Shown here: in pieces, positions 44,100 through 56,757 of the stretch | Layout of the letters: every line of letters begins with the position of its first letter | Numbering within the stretch: the first letter of the stretch is position 1 | Assembly: GCA_033026295.1 (NCBI GenBank) | Contig: CM065185.1 | Coordinates: 248,001-312,000 of the forward strand | DNA: 64,000 nucleotides | Reading direction: 5' to 3' | Origin: Channa striata | Lineage: Eukaryota > Chordata > Actinopteri > Anabantiformes > Channidae | Notes under the pieces: model-generated | What the model was told of the DNA's origin: nothing | The model's input: only the letters and a program-made list of their open reading frames with translations | Database searches by the model: none | Position numbers and translations under genes: made by a program

Positions 44100-45640
44100 C
44101 AGGCATGTCTCAGACCCATGTCCATCCATTCCCACATTTTGAAATCTTCGAAGAGTTCGAGAAAATCATCAGCGAGCATAGCCGCAGTCAACGCACGTGC
44201 TAAGGCTGAGGCAGCATGAACTAAGGCAGCCTTCGCACACAAGGAAATTGAAATGAGGGTGAAGCAAGCAGAGCTCAAGGTGGAAGAAACACGCCTTGAA
44301 GCCACCTTAGATGCGCTCCATCAGCAACGAGAGGCAGAGGCAGCGCTTGCTGAAGCTAATGTATATATATAATAAATATAAATAATATAATGAAACAGCT
44401 GCAAGTGAATGAGAAGACGCACCCTTAAGCGACAGCTTTTCTCAGTCATTTCACCGAGCAGAACGTATTAATGAGTACGTTAGTGACCAGTTTTCCAGAC
44501 ACGAAGAATTAATTTCACACAAAGATGTGAAACCGCCTTAGATACCAATGTTCCACACGTTACATCATTCCCAGAAGCAAGATAACCTTCCTGGCTCCAA
44601 AACCGAGCCACAGCCTCATAATGACCATAGTGTCTCCCACCCAAATGATTGCTTTACTACATACAAACGTCACTGTATTCCCCCAGTCCTCAATACCTCT
44701 CACAAGAAAATGCCAATATCTCTGACCTCACCAGGTTCTTAGCGAGATGTGAGCTGCTCACTGGAGAGATAACAAGATTCGGATAATGCAGATAATTGGG
44801 CATGGAAAAATTCCTTCCAAAATGCTATTCAAGGTCTGCACCTAACAGCTAGTGTAGAGTTCGACTTGTTGACCAAGTGGTTGGGCGAAGAATCATCGCA
44901 ACACATGAAACGTCTTCGTGCAGTGCACATCAACAACCCTGCCTTAGGGCTGAGCACAGTATGGCAGAGGTTACAGGAGTGTTATGGCTCTCCCGAAGCT
45001 CTAGAGAAGGCTTTGTTTGATAAATTAGACCGTTTTCCAAGAATCACAAATAAAGATCCTCATCTACTACCCGAACTTGGGGATCTCCTAATAGAAATTG
45101 ACTCTGCCAAGGGTGAAGGCTGCATACCTGGTTTGCTTTATCTGGATACTGCACGTGGAATCCACCCAATAGTCGACAAGCTACCATTCGGCCTGCAGGA
45201 TAATGGATGACATATGGTACAAAGTACAAAAGAGAAAACTTAGTTTCATTTCCTCCGTTCTCTGTGTTTGCTACATTCATTAAAGAAGAGGCAAGTATGA
45301 GGAATGACCCTGGTGTCAGAGGATTACCCCCACCTACAACGTTCAAGGTTGGCAGGTATTCGGGAAGAGACAAAAGGATGGCAGGGCCTGTCTTAGTCAA
45401 CAGAACAGAAGTGGTTGACTCTGAACCTAAGCTCCCCTCTGGTAAAAGAGTTGAAGACCCAAACAAATAGTGTCCAATACATAAAAAATCTCATTTCAAG
45501 GTGCAGGGCATTCAGAGAGAAGTCTCTCCAAGAACGTAAGGTGTTTCTGAAGCAAAACCAGATCTGCTTTAGATGATGCACTTCCTCCAGTCATCAGGCT
45601 AAGAACTGCAAGAACCTGCACAGAATGCGGCAGAGATGTA
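44100..45640 (+). pseudogene. BEL/Pao gag
   Basis: Broken reading frames. A coiled-coil segment (EIEMRVKQAELKVEETRLEA, about 44246-44305) is followed by an AT-rich interruption at about 44362. The central gag region at 44866-45210 reads MLTKWLGEESSQHMKRLRAV, ALGLSTVWQRLQECYGSPEA and FDKLDRFPRI, typical of Pao gag. Near 45560-45620 lies a zinc-knuckle-like CFR-x-C...H...C array with an in-frame stop. Gag would package element RNA in an intact copy. Confidence 0.75.
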
Positions 45641-45689
45641 ATTCACACATCTCTGCTTTGCATGCAGGCCCAATGCAAGTAATTTCATT

Positions 45690-46080
45690 GTTGAGTCAGC
45701 TGATGGGACATCTAGCCTGCCCTTACCCACACTCATTGAATGTGATATGTTTCCTGACAGCCGTGATGAAATCCCAACTCCTGAAGCAGCTTCCTACCAT
45801 GCTCACCTTAGAGACATTGCTGCAGAGATTCCAGCAATCAACCCTCACGCAGAGATTCAATTGCTGCTTGGCAGAGACCTTATTCAAGCTCACAAGGCCC
45901 TTGATCAGCGAGATGGACCTGCAAAAGCACCCTTCGCCCAGAAGCTACCTTTGGGCTGGGTTATTGTTGGACACATTTGCCTCAATAGTGCTCACAGACC
46001 TAGAAATGTGAGTGTTCTCAAGTCGAACATCCTAGTAAAGGGACGGCCAAGCTACTTCCCTCCATGCCTAAACTGTTTCT
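45690..46080 (+). pseudogene. BEL/Pao protease region
   Basis: An open frame (45747-46082) carries EIPTPEAASYHAHLRDIAAE and AEIQLLLGRDLIQAHKAL, then LPLGWVIVGHICL. This block is conserved in the aspartic protease region of Pao pol. The start of the protease with the expected D-T/S-G site is not clearly readable, probably because of frame breaks before 45740. Confidence 0.7.
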
Positions 46081-46149
46081 AAGTAAAGGAGAATCTAAGC
46101 CACAGCTCTCCTGGCTATGCAAGTGCTTCCACCTGTGGTCAAGGGAACA

Positions 46150-47240
46150 GGCTTTCGAAGATTGCTAATGCAGGAGAGGAAGTATTTCAGTGTACAAGTG
46201 TAGACGAAAGGCCGTCGTACTCAATAGAGAAACAAACCTTCCTGCGGGTAATGGAAAAGGAAGTCTACCAGGACAATTCCAACAGCTGGGTGGCTCCTTT
46301 GCCTTTCCGCTCTCCAAGGCAACGGCTCCCAAACAACAAACAGCAAGCCATCCAGCGCCTCGGCCCAGTTCGTCATTTGCTGAGGAACCGACCTGGAATG
46401 AGGAAACATTTTGTAGATTTCATGCAGAACATATTCGACAATGGACACGCTGAGCTAGCACCACCACTGGAGGAGCAAGAGGAATGCTGGTACCTCCCCT
46501 TCTTTGGAGTTTATCACCCACACAAACCTGACCAAATAAGGGTGGTCTTTGACTCCAGCGGACGCCACCAAGGAGTGTCTTTGAACGATGTCCTTCTAAC
46601 AGGCCCCAATCTTAACAACAGCCTGTTAAATGTTCTCTTGCAGTTCCGCCAGGATAGGGTGGCGGTCTGGTGACATTAAACAAATGTTTCATTGATTCCT
46701 GGTACGAGAAGATCACCGCAGTTTCTTGCGCTTCCTTTGGCACCGGAACAATGACATGGAGGAACCAATAGCATTAGAGTACATGTCTTTGGAAATAGTC
46801 CCTCACCCTCTGTTGCAATCTATGGGCTCAGGAGAGCATCCCATGTTCAGGGTGATGATGACAGCACTAGGTGTTTTGTGGAACGTCATTTCTACGTTGA
46901 CGATGGTCTTATCTCTTTCCCATCTGATGAAGAAGCCATCCACGTTCTCAAAGCAGCTCAAGAAACACTGGCTGCCTCCAACCTGACGTTACACAAGACT
47001 GCTTCTAACAGCATCAATGTGATGAGAGCATTCCCAATGGAGGATCTCGCCAAAGGCTTAAAGGACCTTGACCTTGCAGTAGATTTTCCACCTATGCAGC
47101 GCAGCCTTGGAATTCTCTGGTACATTAAAAGGGATGTTTTCACCTTCAAAGTGTCAGCCACAGAGAGACCTTACACTCGCAGGGGGGTGTTATCAATTGT
47201 GAGATCAGCGGCCTTTGGATCATTGGTGGGAAGCAGTGCA
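46150..47240 (+). pseudogene. BEL/Pao reverse transcriptase
   Basis: Frame 46251-46673 carries PFRSPRQRLPNNKQQAIQRL, NIFDNGHAELAPP, PDQIRVVFDSSGRHQGVSLN and DVLLTGPNLNNSLLNVLLQF, stopping at 46673. The sequence continues in other frames (FLRFLWHRNN, about 46723). The catalytic box FYVDDGLIS is intact at about 46890, followed by LHKTASNSINVMRAFP and SLGILWYIKRDVFTFK. After RGVLSIV (about 47200) the RT/RNase H part is lost, and the frame runs on to a stop at 47267. The preserved YVDD does not restore function. Confidence 0.8.
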
Positions 47241-48395
47241 TCAGCTCAGTCATCCATAATTGTGTGATATGTCGGAAGCTCAGGTGGAGGACAGAGACAC
47301 AGGAGATGGGTGACCTACCCATGGATCGTTTAAGCACCGACCCCCCCTTCTCCTATGTGGGACTTGATGTATTTGGTCCTTGGACTGTTACTTCTTGACG
47401 GACACGGGGTGGCTATGCCAATAGTAAACGATGGGCTGTCATCTTCAGCTGTATGAGCACCAGAGCTATACACATTGAAATGGTGGAGTCCATGGACACT
47501 TCCAGTTTCATTAATGCGCTGAGGCGATTCCTCTCCATTCGTGGCCCAGTGAAACAGTTCGGGTCTGATGCGGGACCAATTTTGTGGGCACGTGCAAGGA
47601 CCTTGGTATCACCTCTAGACACTGCAATGACACAAGAATTTGGGATTTCTTAAGCGACAATGGATGTACCTGGGTGTTTAATCCACCTCATGCCTCCCAC
47701 ATGGGTGGCAGCTGGGAATGCCTTATTGGAGTGACAAGACGTATTCTTGATTCAATGTTTATGAGCATTTCACCCAGACAACTTACCCAGGAAGTATTGA
47801 CAATTTTCATGGCAGAGGTAACTGCTATTGTGAACTCATGACCTCTCATCCCAGTATCCACCGACCCCAGTTTTCCTCTCATCTTGACACCACCAGCCAC
47901 TTTACTTACCCAGAAAGTAGCAGTTCCAGCCATACCCAATAGGGAGTTCAACGAAAGTGATCTCCACAAATGGCAGTGGAGGCAGGTGCAAGATCTCTCT
48001 GAGGTCTTCTGGCATCGCTGGAAGAACCAGTACCTCTCCACCCTACAGAGTCGGAGAAAATGGCATTCCAAGAGGCCTAACTTGCAAGAAGGAGATCTCG
48101 TGCTGATGAAGGACAGCTAGGTCAAACGGAACCAGTGGCCTATGGGAGTGGTTTAAGGTTTAAGGTATCTTTATTGATCCCACGACGGGGAAATTTATAT
48201 GTTACACAGCTCCCAGATGTACAACGCAACAAGAAAGTGCAAGTAATGTGCAAAAAATTGGTGGTCAAAACATTCCCTGGACATGATGGCAGAGTTAGGA
48301 AAGTGGAAATAAAGACTGCCTCTGAAGGGACACACAAAACCTATTTAAGACCCATAACAGGGACTGTGTTGTTGCTATCTAATGCTAAAGTTTAA
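47241..48395 (+). pseudogene. BEL/Pao integrase and C-terminal domain
   Basis: Pieces in several frames: CVICRKLRWRTETQEMGDLP (47255-47315), SYVGLDVFGPWTV with the first catalytic Asp region (47353-47391), and CMSTRAIHIEMVESMDTSSF (47450-47509). HASHMGGSWECLIGVTRRIL then carries the catalytic Glu region (47689-47750). The C-terminal domain has WQWRQVQDLSEVFWHRWKNQ and RRKWHSKRPNLQEGDLVLMK, then after the nested insertion KTFPGHDGRVRKVEIKT and THKTYLRPITG (48268-48355). Stops at 48117 and elsewhere and a frameshift in the GPVKQF region inactivate it. Confidence 0.8.
48153..48258 (+). mobile_element. Short insertion nested in BEL/Pao, with 4-bp target duplication
   Basis: A 106-bp block, with atctttattgatcccacgac and ggggaaatttatatgt, interrupts the Pao C-terminal domain between GVV and VKTFPG. 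TGGT flanks it on both sides (48149-48152, 48259-48262). Removing one flank and the insert restores the expected Pro-Met-Gly-Val-Val-Val-Lys reading. The ctttattgatcccac-ggggaaatt motif resembles the 3' end of a fish non-LTR element. Confidence 0.75.
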
Positions 48396-48635
48396 CTGGA
48401 TAATGAGAAATGTAGATGTGACGTCCTATCGACGTCACACGGGAGTGTGCTGGTCAGAGTTGTTCCAGATTTGTTTGAAGAACTTTCAAAAGTGAAAATT
48501 AAAAAATGCTAATTGAAATGAAAGTGAAAAATGCAATTCCCCCTCCCACTGTCAATCCCTCTCACTCTTCCTTATCTAATGTCTGATGAATGATATTGAA
48601 TAGTTACTGTTAACATCTACGTAGATGTTGTAACC

Positions 48636-48735
48636 CGGGCTGCGACTGTGGAAGTCAGGATTCACATGCCTAATTTGGCATGTGTTTTATGTTGGATGCC
48701 CTTCCTAATAAAAGCCTCTGCCCCCCTTGAGGTTG
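48636..48735 (-). repeat. Fragment of a dispersed repeat
   Basis: Contains ttggatgcccttcctaataa, similar in reverse complement to the gcgtcaggaagggcatcggg part of the RTE 5' region at 23070-23095, plus gtcaggattcacatgcc. Short and diverged; family uncertain. Confidence 0.35.
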
Positions 48736-48739
48736 CATT

Positions 48740-51700
48740 ATGCTAAATGCTAAATGCAGCACAACAGATAGCAAAACTGTATTATACACAGAAAGAGAGA
48801 ACTCAGAACCCAAGTTTCATCATAATGGCATACAATGCATTATATTTCTATTTCTATCATATATTGTTCACATAATGTAATGTATTCCTTCATTTGCGTC
48901 TTGCTCAAACCCACATTTTATGATTTAATTTAGGAAGGAAAAATCATATAAAATGAGATTTTGGTCATTATTTACTTAACTCCAGTCAGCAAAACTCAAT
49001 TCAACTCAACTACAAATGAAAACATTTCCATGGTGCAATGTATTTAATTTATTGATCAATAAGCAAGTTGTCCACTGACTTCAGCCACAGCAGTTCAACC
49101 CTCAGCTCTTCCAGTCAACATGTAAAAGTGTCCTTTAACGAGACCGTGACATTTGTTTAAAGTGTCTGCCAATTGCCTGAATGTAAATGTATTCATGCGT
49201 GCAATGAGATGATATATTGCCCTCATTGATTTATTAGTTTGGCCATAGTCTTCTATAGGCTGTGGGAAAGAAATAATATATCCAAGTGGTGCCAACACAC
49301 ATAATCATTTTATATATATATCCAAAGTAATATTTTTCTGTTTCTTTTTTCTTACACTAAAATGTTAAAATTCAGAACTAAAATACACAACTAAAATAAG
49401 GAAGAAATTCGTATATTCTTTATATTTGTCTGATTACCTCTCTTTACCACAATTACCACAATGGACAAAACTAGGCCAATGAATACTGTATGTGTATGTG
49501 TGGAATTGTGTGCTCGTCCCAGTTTTCACTGGCTGACTGAACAAAGATTACTGTTTTGCATGCTTTCTCTAACATTTACACACAAATAGTGTATACACAG
49601 AATTAGTCTAGTTGAAAATTGCGTAAACCTATACACAATACAATCTATACACCAATATCCTGCACACTAACACAAACCTTCATAGGCACAGAGATGACAG
49701 AGTTCGTTTTTCCATTTTACAAACCATAACATGGTAAACGTTATGTAAGGGTGATATAGTTGAAACCATCAATATTGTATTTAGGAGGTAAGAGAGAGAT
49801 GAGCTAGGAGAATGCTGGATTTATGAATATATAAAGACAGAAAGAATATATGAGTGCTGAAGGAAATGTCTAGCAAACCTTGAACTATTCAGTTGATAAC
49901 AATTTCTGGTAGTGATTACTGATTCATGATTTCATTATCAACACTGGCTTCCATTTTTCCACAACAAACAAAAAAGCTAAAACTTAAGTTGAAAAACCCA
50001 ATAACTACTTTTCTTCCTGACATTCGTTTCATAGTGTACTGTCCAGGTTCTGTCAAATAGATAACAATCACAACATGGAATGATGTTTGCAGAGTAGTGA
50101 AGAAATGCTGGAGTATAAGTTTAAAAGGTTATTTGTATTAGAAAGAACCACAACATAGTGGCATATTACTTTTACTGATGAATATTAAAAGCTTGTGCTT
50201 TACCAGTGACAGTAATTTGAAAACTTCCATGAAGTTTGAGTGATTAAGCTTGGCTGACTGGTAGCTCAATGACTAACTAGAGAACATGAACAAAAGAGAC
50301 AATTAAGGGTTCACTAGCTGCCGAGAAAAAACAATCCAATTTATAGACTAGCTCAGAACCATAGAGCCGAAAATAAATCATTAAAAACCAACCAAAAGGG
50401 GTGATACATATATATATATACACTGTATAATAAAAACAAAAGTTGTGTACTTGCCTGGATTGATTCAATTTATACAATTTTCGATATACTAATTAAATCC
50501 CTAGTGACTGGCTATGTGTAAAATTTTCACAAAAATGCTATTCAAATGTCAAAGATGTTGCAGTGTCACTACAAACCATATGTGAATAATAAAATGCAAA
50601 CTGTTAAAGGCAAACTTGTCCTACCTGTGTTACGTCATTGTTGATTGTATGCAAAAAAGAAAAGGGGGAGAGGGAGGAGAAAAAAGATCATTCAGTCACT
50701 TCAGAATCACATTAATCGTTATAAACACAAGTCAGAATCTTTTTTAAAAAATATAAATAAAGATTGTTTTTTTTACAAATTCTGAACATAAAATAAATTT
50801 TAGGCATTTTTCATTATTACAGGTCAGTGTGGAAGACAACACTACAATGTCAAAATAAAGGGCCTCTAGAGTCCAAATTTTTCAAAGGAAAATCACATTG
50901 GAAATTAAAGCTTCATTTAGTGGACTGTGGGATGTAGGCACTGTGCTCAGACTTGAAACTTTATTAGACAGAGATATCAAAAGGTTTGCCCCAGTGTAAA
51001 AAAGAGTCAGATTCAAAGTTTCATTAGTCTTTTCCAGCATATCCAAAGATTTTCAGTGGGATTACACTAGGAATATTTGGGATGTGCTGGAGAAGACTAA
51101 TGCAGCGGTCTGACTTATAAAAACAATATCTTAGTGAAAAATGAATCAAACTGTGAATGAAAATGAATGCAAAGGTCTGACACAAATAAAACAAAAGGTG
51201 GTCCCACAAAATATCACAGTGTGTGGCAAGGTGTAAAGCTGTGTTGTGCTCCAGTGATGAAAGCCAAGACATATGAGTAAAATTGTGTATGACATTTGAT
51301 AAGGGTACCCTAAATTAACAGAAGTCTTTGTCTCTTGGGTGCACACTCTAAATTTTGAAGATATAAACAACTACAAAAGAAAAACAAGTACATACACAAT
51401 AAACTCAAGAAGCGTTAAAAAAGTTGTCAAATTGCAGGTTGCACCTGAACAACCTACTACTGGTCAAGTAGTTATCAACATAGTTTTATTTTATAACTTC
51501 TCCACTAATACAATAATTTATTTCTGTGCAACAACTATTACTGTATTCCAACGTTGATGATTTTGTAAAGCTAACACACATTAGCAAACTAGCTTTGCTA
51601 TGCAATGACCCAGGTTTGTGTGTTTTTCTGTCAAAAAATATACACATATAGACGGCAACCAGATGACACCACAGAACACAGTGGAGCAACCCATCAGAAG

Positions 51701-52178
51701 CAGTAGTTCATGTAGTAAAATTGTTATGATCACGGTAACAGATCACACAAAGGCAAGCAGAGGGACAAATCAGAATCAGACAGAACTGTCGAATCAGTCA
51801 ACCTTTCCTTTGCAGCTTTGTTAATATAGGAACCGACCAGCATAGTACATTTTTGTCCTTTCTTTACAATTTTACTCTCTGGTTAATGTTTAAAATAATT
51901 AGTTGATAATATTGCTTAGAAATTACACATTTAAAAAGGAAAAAGAGTAGAGCTTAAGATGTGAATAACACAAGCTGTATTCATGTCGTGTCGGGCTCTG
52001 GTTATTACAAATACATACAGAAACAGAAAAAGCACCAAGCAGTCCTGATGCTCAATCCATTAACAGAGTCATGCAGACAGGTAGACAATAAGTTGCTACT
52101 TGCTGCCATCCTAGCCTAAAATCTCTTAATGACTTAAATTAGCCCCATGTTATTCAGAATCTGTCCTGTAGATCACCA
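48740..52178. other. map4 intron, nothing recognised
   Basis: AT-rich intron with a short TA/CA run at 50405-50422. ORFs are short. No splice-consistent exon or transposon domain was found. Confidence 0.4.
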
Positions 52179-52180
52179 AC

Positions 52181-53377
52181 CTTCCAGTGGGGGCAGCTGT
52201 GGCGATGAGGACTCCTGGTGCTCTGAGTGTGCAGGGGTGATGAAGGGAGGTAGTTTGGCTGAGCTAAGGGGTGTGCCACTTGGGGGTACACTTTGGGGGA
52301 AAGCATGTGATGATGATATAGGGTTGGCTTCATTCTTACAGGGAGAAGCTGAACTAAAGGGTGTGGCTGAAGGAACAAAAGGCTTGGTATTGTTGTTGAG
52401 GGTTGATTCAACTGCAGTAGGGTTGGTGAGCAAGGTGGAGGTAGGAGGAAGGTCTGGAGTGCTGTTGATAACAGAAGAAGCCAGTGAAGCAGGGATGGCG
52501 TCTTCTGTCAGCATAGACCTTGTTGGGGGAGCAGTAGCAATGGAGGGAGTATTGGTGACGGGTGTGGCGGTCTGTGACTCTGGTGTAGAGCCTGGGGGGG
52601 TCTGGAGGACTGAATCGAGGAAAGAGAAGGTCTGCGAGACAGGGCTCAGATTGTCCCCTGTCATTAATGTTAGACTGCTAACACCCCCAGCTAACCCACT
52701 CTTAATGGTGGTTGCATTATCCACTATGATAATTCTAGCTTCAGGTTTGCTGATGGAAACTTTCTTGTGTGCCATCTGCTCATTTTTAGCAGGCATAGGG
52801 AGATCGTCAACACACATAGGCTCATAGGAGCATGACAAGAAATCTGTTACAAAACTAGCATGGGACCAGTTGGTAGAACCTGTAAATATCTGTGAAGGGG
52901 CAGAGGGTAAAACCGGGTTGGGGCTGGAGGTTGAAGCGTTTAATTCAGGTGCATGAGAATCACCAGCTGTTGAACTGGTAGGCACAACTGTAGCTAGTGT
53001 GGGAGAAATATGTGGCTGGGGTGCTCCCCACTCCTCTGGAAGTCTTGCTCGACTCTTAGTCTTCCTACCTATTACTCTACCCCCCACCCCACTCTCTCTG
53101 ATCTCCCACTCACAGTTTTCCTCTTCATGTTCATCCTCCTCTGCTTCCTCCCTGTTCTTATCCTGAGTCCCTTGCTTGTTTAATGGGTTGATGTTATTTT
53201 CCAGGCTTTCCAAGAAGTTGTCCAACTCATTATGGCTTGTCCTCTTCTTCTTTCGCCGCCTCTGTTGTTGCTTGCCACTCTCGCCCCCTGGCCCTGCTCT
53301 CTCTGGACTGAGGGGTTCAGAGGTGGAGGATGTGTGACTGCCATCATCCATTGAGCTGCTAGGAGAAAGGATGGGAG
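52181..53377 (-). CDS. map4: map4 large projection-domain exon, 1197 nt
   Basis: A single open frame of about 399 codons. The preferred acceptor is the C-rich tract ending ggcag at 53378-53382, giving a first codon completed by CT. The donor is GAAG|GTTGGT at 52181/52180. The phase (2 nt in, 1 nt out) matches both neighbours. The protein starts APILSPSSSMDDG, then has a basic run RRRKKKR that could act as a nuclear-import-like or microtubule-contacting patch. An acidic stretch (EEAEEDEHEEEN) follows, and then several hundred Ser/Thr/Pro-rich residues typical of a disordered MAP projection arm. No enzymatic motif is visible. A second possible acceptor at 53420 would break the phase. The family assignment is inferred from linkage rather than homology. 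Confidence 0.65.
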
Positions 53378-54017
53378 CTGCCGGGGGGAGGGTTTTATAA
53401 GAGGAGGAACCAATCACATACTATGTCAGAAAAGCATCTACCAAAAATGCCATCAGATTGTGGTTACTATAGGTGATGCAGATTTTTAAATCAAGTCTAG
53501 ATTGTTTGCTGATTCAAGATAAGGAATTAGTGTAGAGTATGGCATAATCTGATTTGTGATCCATGCAAAGCTGTGAAGGATATGTTGAAACAGAAAAGTT
53601 TGTAGAACTGGCAGAACTGAAATTAGATAAATATATTCCTATTAGTAAGAGGGTATATTGGTTAGATTAGTGTTAGTACAGTACACCAGTATCTTGGTGT
53701 AGTGTCACAATTTGTAAGGTCTCAGGGCATGCTTACTGAGAAGGTTAGTCCAACCTTCTCACATAAAAACATAAAGCATAAAAACATTGCTAAAGTGTAA
53801 AATTGGGTAATTTTTAAGCATCAAAACCTTCTTAGAGATGTTAAGGAATATTAAATAAGTAAAAAGTTTTTCCTTTGTGACATCTGGGAGTGTATGGCAA
53901 AAAGGATTTACCGTTGATACATGTAAACAGTGATGCAGACCAACGCTTTGTTACGTTCATATATAATATTGAAACAAAACTATAGATTCAGGCCTGGAAT
54001 GCAGCTTTTTTCAACAG

Positions 54018-55645
54018 AAGGACTTTACAGGCTAGCCAGACAGAGAGATAGGGATGGAAAAGATGTGCAACAGATAAGGGTGATCAAAGACAGAGATAGA
54101 AAGGTGCTAACAAGCCAGGAGAGTGTGCAGAGAAGATGGAAGGAGTATTTTGAGGAGCTGATGAATGAGTAAAATGACAGGGAAAGAAGGGAGGAAGATG
54201 TGGCTGTTGTGGAGCAGGAAATAGCAGAGATTAGAAAGGATGAGGTAAGGAAGGCTCTGAAAAGGATGAAGAGCAGAAAGACTGTTGGTCCTGATGACGT
54301 ACCTGTGGAGGTGTGGAAGTGTCTAGGAGAGACAGCGGTAGAGTTTCTTACCAGTCTGTTTAACAGGATGTTAGAGAATGAGAAGACGCCTGAGGAATGT
54401 AGGAGAAGCGTTCTGTGCCGATTTTTAAGAACAAGGGTGACACACAGAACTGCAGCAACTACAGAGAGATAAAGCTGATGAGCCACACAATGAAGCTGTG
54501 GGAAAGAGTAGTGGAAGCCACGCTTAGGAAGGAGGTGGAGATTTGTGAGCAGCAGTATGGTTTCATGACCCGCAGGAGCACAACTGATGCCATTTTCGCT
54601 TTGAGATTGTTGGAAAAGTACAGAGATGGTCAGAAGGAGCTGCATTGTGTCTTTGTGGATTTAGAGAAGGCGTATGACAGGGTGCCGAGGGAGGAGCGGT
54701 GGTACTGTATCAGGTTGTCGGGAGTGGCAGAGAAGTACGTCAGAGTAGTCCAGGACATGTATTTGAGGAGCATGACGGTGGTGAGATGTGCCGTAGGTCA
54801 GACAGAGGAGTTCAAGGTGGAGGTGGGACCATACCAAGGATCGGCTTTGAGTCCCTTCTTGTTTGCTATGCTGATGGACAGGTTGACAGATGAGGTCAGA
54901 CAGAAATCTCCCTGGACAATGATGTTTGCAGATGACATTGTGATTTGCAGTGAGAGTAGAGAGCAGGTAGAGGAACAGCTGGAGAGGTGGAGGTTTGCTC
55001 TGGAAAGAAGAGGCATGAAAGTCAGTCGTAGCAAGACAGAATACATGTGTGTAAACAAGAGGGAGCAAGGTAGAAGAGCGAGGTTACAGGGGGCTGAGGT
55101 AAAGAAGGTGCAGGAGTTTAGGTACTTGGGGTCAACAGCTCAGTGTGATGTGTGGAAAGAGATGAACAAGAGTGTCAGGAGCAGAAGAGTGTCAGCAAGA
55201 CTCAAAGGAAAGGTGTACAAAACAGTGGTGAGACCAGCTCTGCTCTATGGGTAAGAGACAGTAGCAGTGAGAAAGACACAAGAGGCAGAGATGGAAGCAG
55301 CAGAGATGAAGATTTTGAGGTTCTCCTTAGGAGTGACAAGGTTGGATGAGCACATCAGAGGGACAGCGCATGTTACCTGCGTTAGCAACAAAGTCAGAGA
55401 GGCCAGACTGAGATGGTTTGGACATGTGCAGAGGAGGGATAGTGAATATATTGGTAAAAGGATGTTGGAGATGGAGCTGCCAGGCAAGAGGCAAGAGGAC
55501 GACCAAGGAGGAGATATATGGATGTCCTAACAGAGGACATGAGGTTGGCTGGTGTCAGAGAGGAAGATGCCCAGGATAGAGTGAGGTGGAAAATGTTGAT
55601 TCATTGTGGCGACCCCTGATGGGAAAAGTTGAAAGATAAGTAGAT
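54018..55645 (+). mobile_element. RTE-clade LINE copy D, 5'-truncated
   Basis: Begins in the linker (LYRLARQRDRDGKDVQQIRV) and covers the RT start (54200-54472; KTVGPDDVPVEVWKCLGETA). The RT core (54415-55254) includes IKLMSHTMKLWERVVEATLR, KAYDRVPREERWYC, YQGSALSPFLFAMLMDRLT and an intact TMMFADDIVICSES. A small deletion near 55150 removes part of the region before VSARLKG, and a TAA at 55252 breaks the frame. The C-terminal part (LRWFGHVQRRDSEYIGKRML) and the 3' end (GGCGACCCC at about 55607) are present. The AGTAG tail is short. It is antisense to map4. Confidence 0.88.
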
Positions 55646-56726
55646 ATTTTGTGCAATTAAATGGGTTTATTTAAATAAGTATGGAATGGTAGGCTTATAA
55701 AAGATAATAATATTTTTTAATATATTTTTTTGTTTTGTATCAGACTCCATTAAATTCAATTTCCCATGGGCCCTAGCCTTTTGCAGACCAATTTCCTGGT
55801 TTAACAAATGAGAGTCAATGCAGTTTTACTTCATGGGAGCCTTGTTTTTCAGATACTAAAGACAAAATTAAAAACAATAACTATATTGAAATCACAAAAT
55901 ATTTAACTTTTGATTTGACTATAAAAGAAAAAAAACCTTTAAAAGAAATGCTTAGTTTTGGAATGATTAAATTTTACTGATGCTAATAAAATGGCAGAAA
56001 AACAATTTTGATCAAAGGTAGGATGAACTTTTATTTTCCATACTTCATTGCTTGCAGATGGTATCCCTAATTTTGTGTAGTTACCAGAGTATTAAATATA
56101 AGTCACAAGTACAATCATGCCAAAGCAAGCTATATGGTAAATATACATAATGCATGCCAAGTAAAAGACTTTCTCAAACACTGACACTTATCATTAAGGT
56201 AGAAGTGTAAATGCATCTGTAAATAAGTTTGTAAGTCAACTTGGATAGAAGATAATCTCCACAAATAATACAGTATTTTCATTATGTTAGTAAGTTAGAA
56301 AGAAGTAAATAAGTTTCAGTTGTAGAGGACCTAAAGAGGCATGATGAGACTGGATGGGGCCAACAACTGTGATTTTCTGTATTATGGTAGTAGATCATAT
56401 ATTATATGTAAGCAGTTGCATTAGCAAATAATTACATATTATTTGACACATTGCACAACAACATGCGTTAGCAATGCACTTGGATGATATTTTGCCCCAC
56501 AAATAAGGCAACAGTTCTAGCCATATGCTCCATTGTTGTTTATGCTGTATTAACAGCATAAAAAAAGTTTACTTTCCTCGCTGAACACTGAAATGAACAC
56601 ACACCACACCAGTAACCATAATGTGATTGTTTTTAGGCTCCTTTAGGCACAACCTCTTGAATTGTTCATAAATTGTGATGTATGTAATGGTGCCTGCTTT
56701 TTTAACTACAGTCCGTTCAGCTAGTC

Positions 56727-56757
56727 TAGTAACCCACTGTTATAAAGTGGGTTACTA
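56727..56757. repeat. 12-bp-arm inverted repeat
   Basis: Arms 56727-56738 and 56746-56757 (tagtaacccact and its complement) with a 7-nt loop. Possible hairpin; function unknown. Confidence 0.6.

Larger units (their letters stand above)
43634..48466 (+). mobile_element. BEL/Pao LTR retrotransposon, decayed
   Basis: Order of parts: 5' LTR, gag with coiled coil and zinc knuckle, protease, reverse transcriptase with YVDD, integrase and the C-terminal DUF5641-type domain, then a very short start of the 3' LTR. The order PR-RT-IN and the sequence style fit the BEL/Pao superfamily. Many stops, frameshifts and an internal deletion between RT and integrase make it inactive. It lies in the same large map4 intron, antisense to the gene. 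Confidence 0.88.

Noticed and set aside
52147..52827. Plus-strand ORF of 226 codons
   Set aside because: Antisense of the map4 exon at 52181-53377, which has consistent splice phase; the plus ORF has no family resemblance.
53378..53420. Upstream acceptor for the 1197-nt exon (tctgacatag before 53420)
   Set aside because: It would enter in phase 0, while the upstream exon ends with one base of a codon; the C-rich acceptor at 53378 fits.
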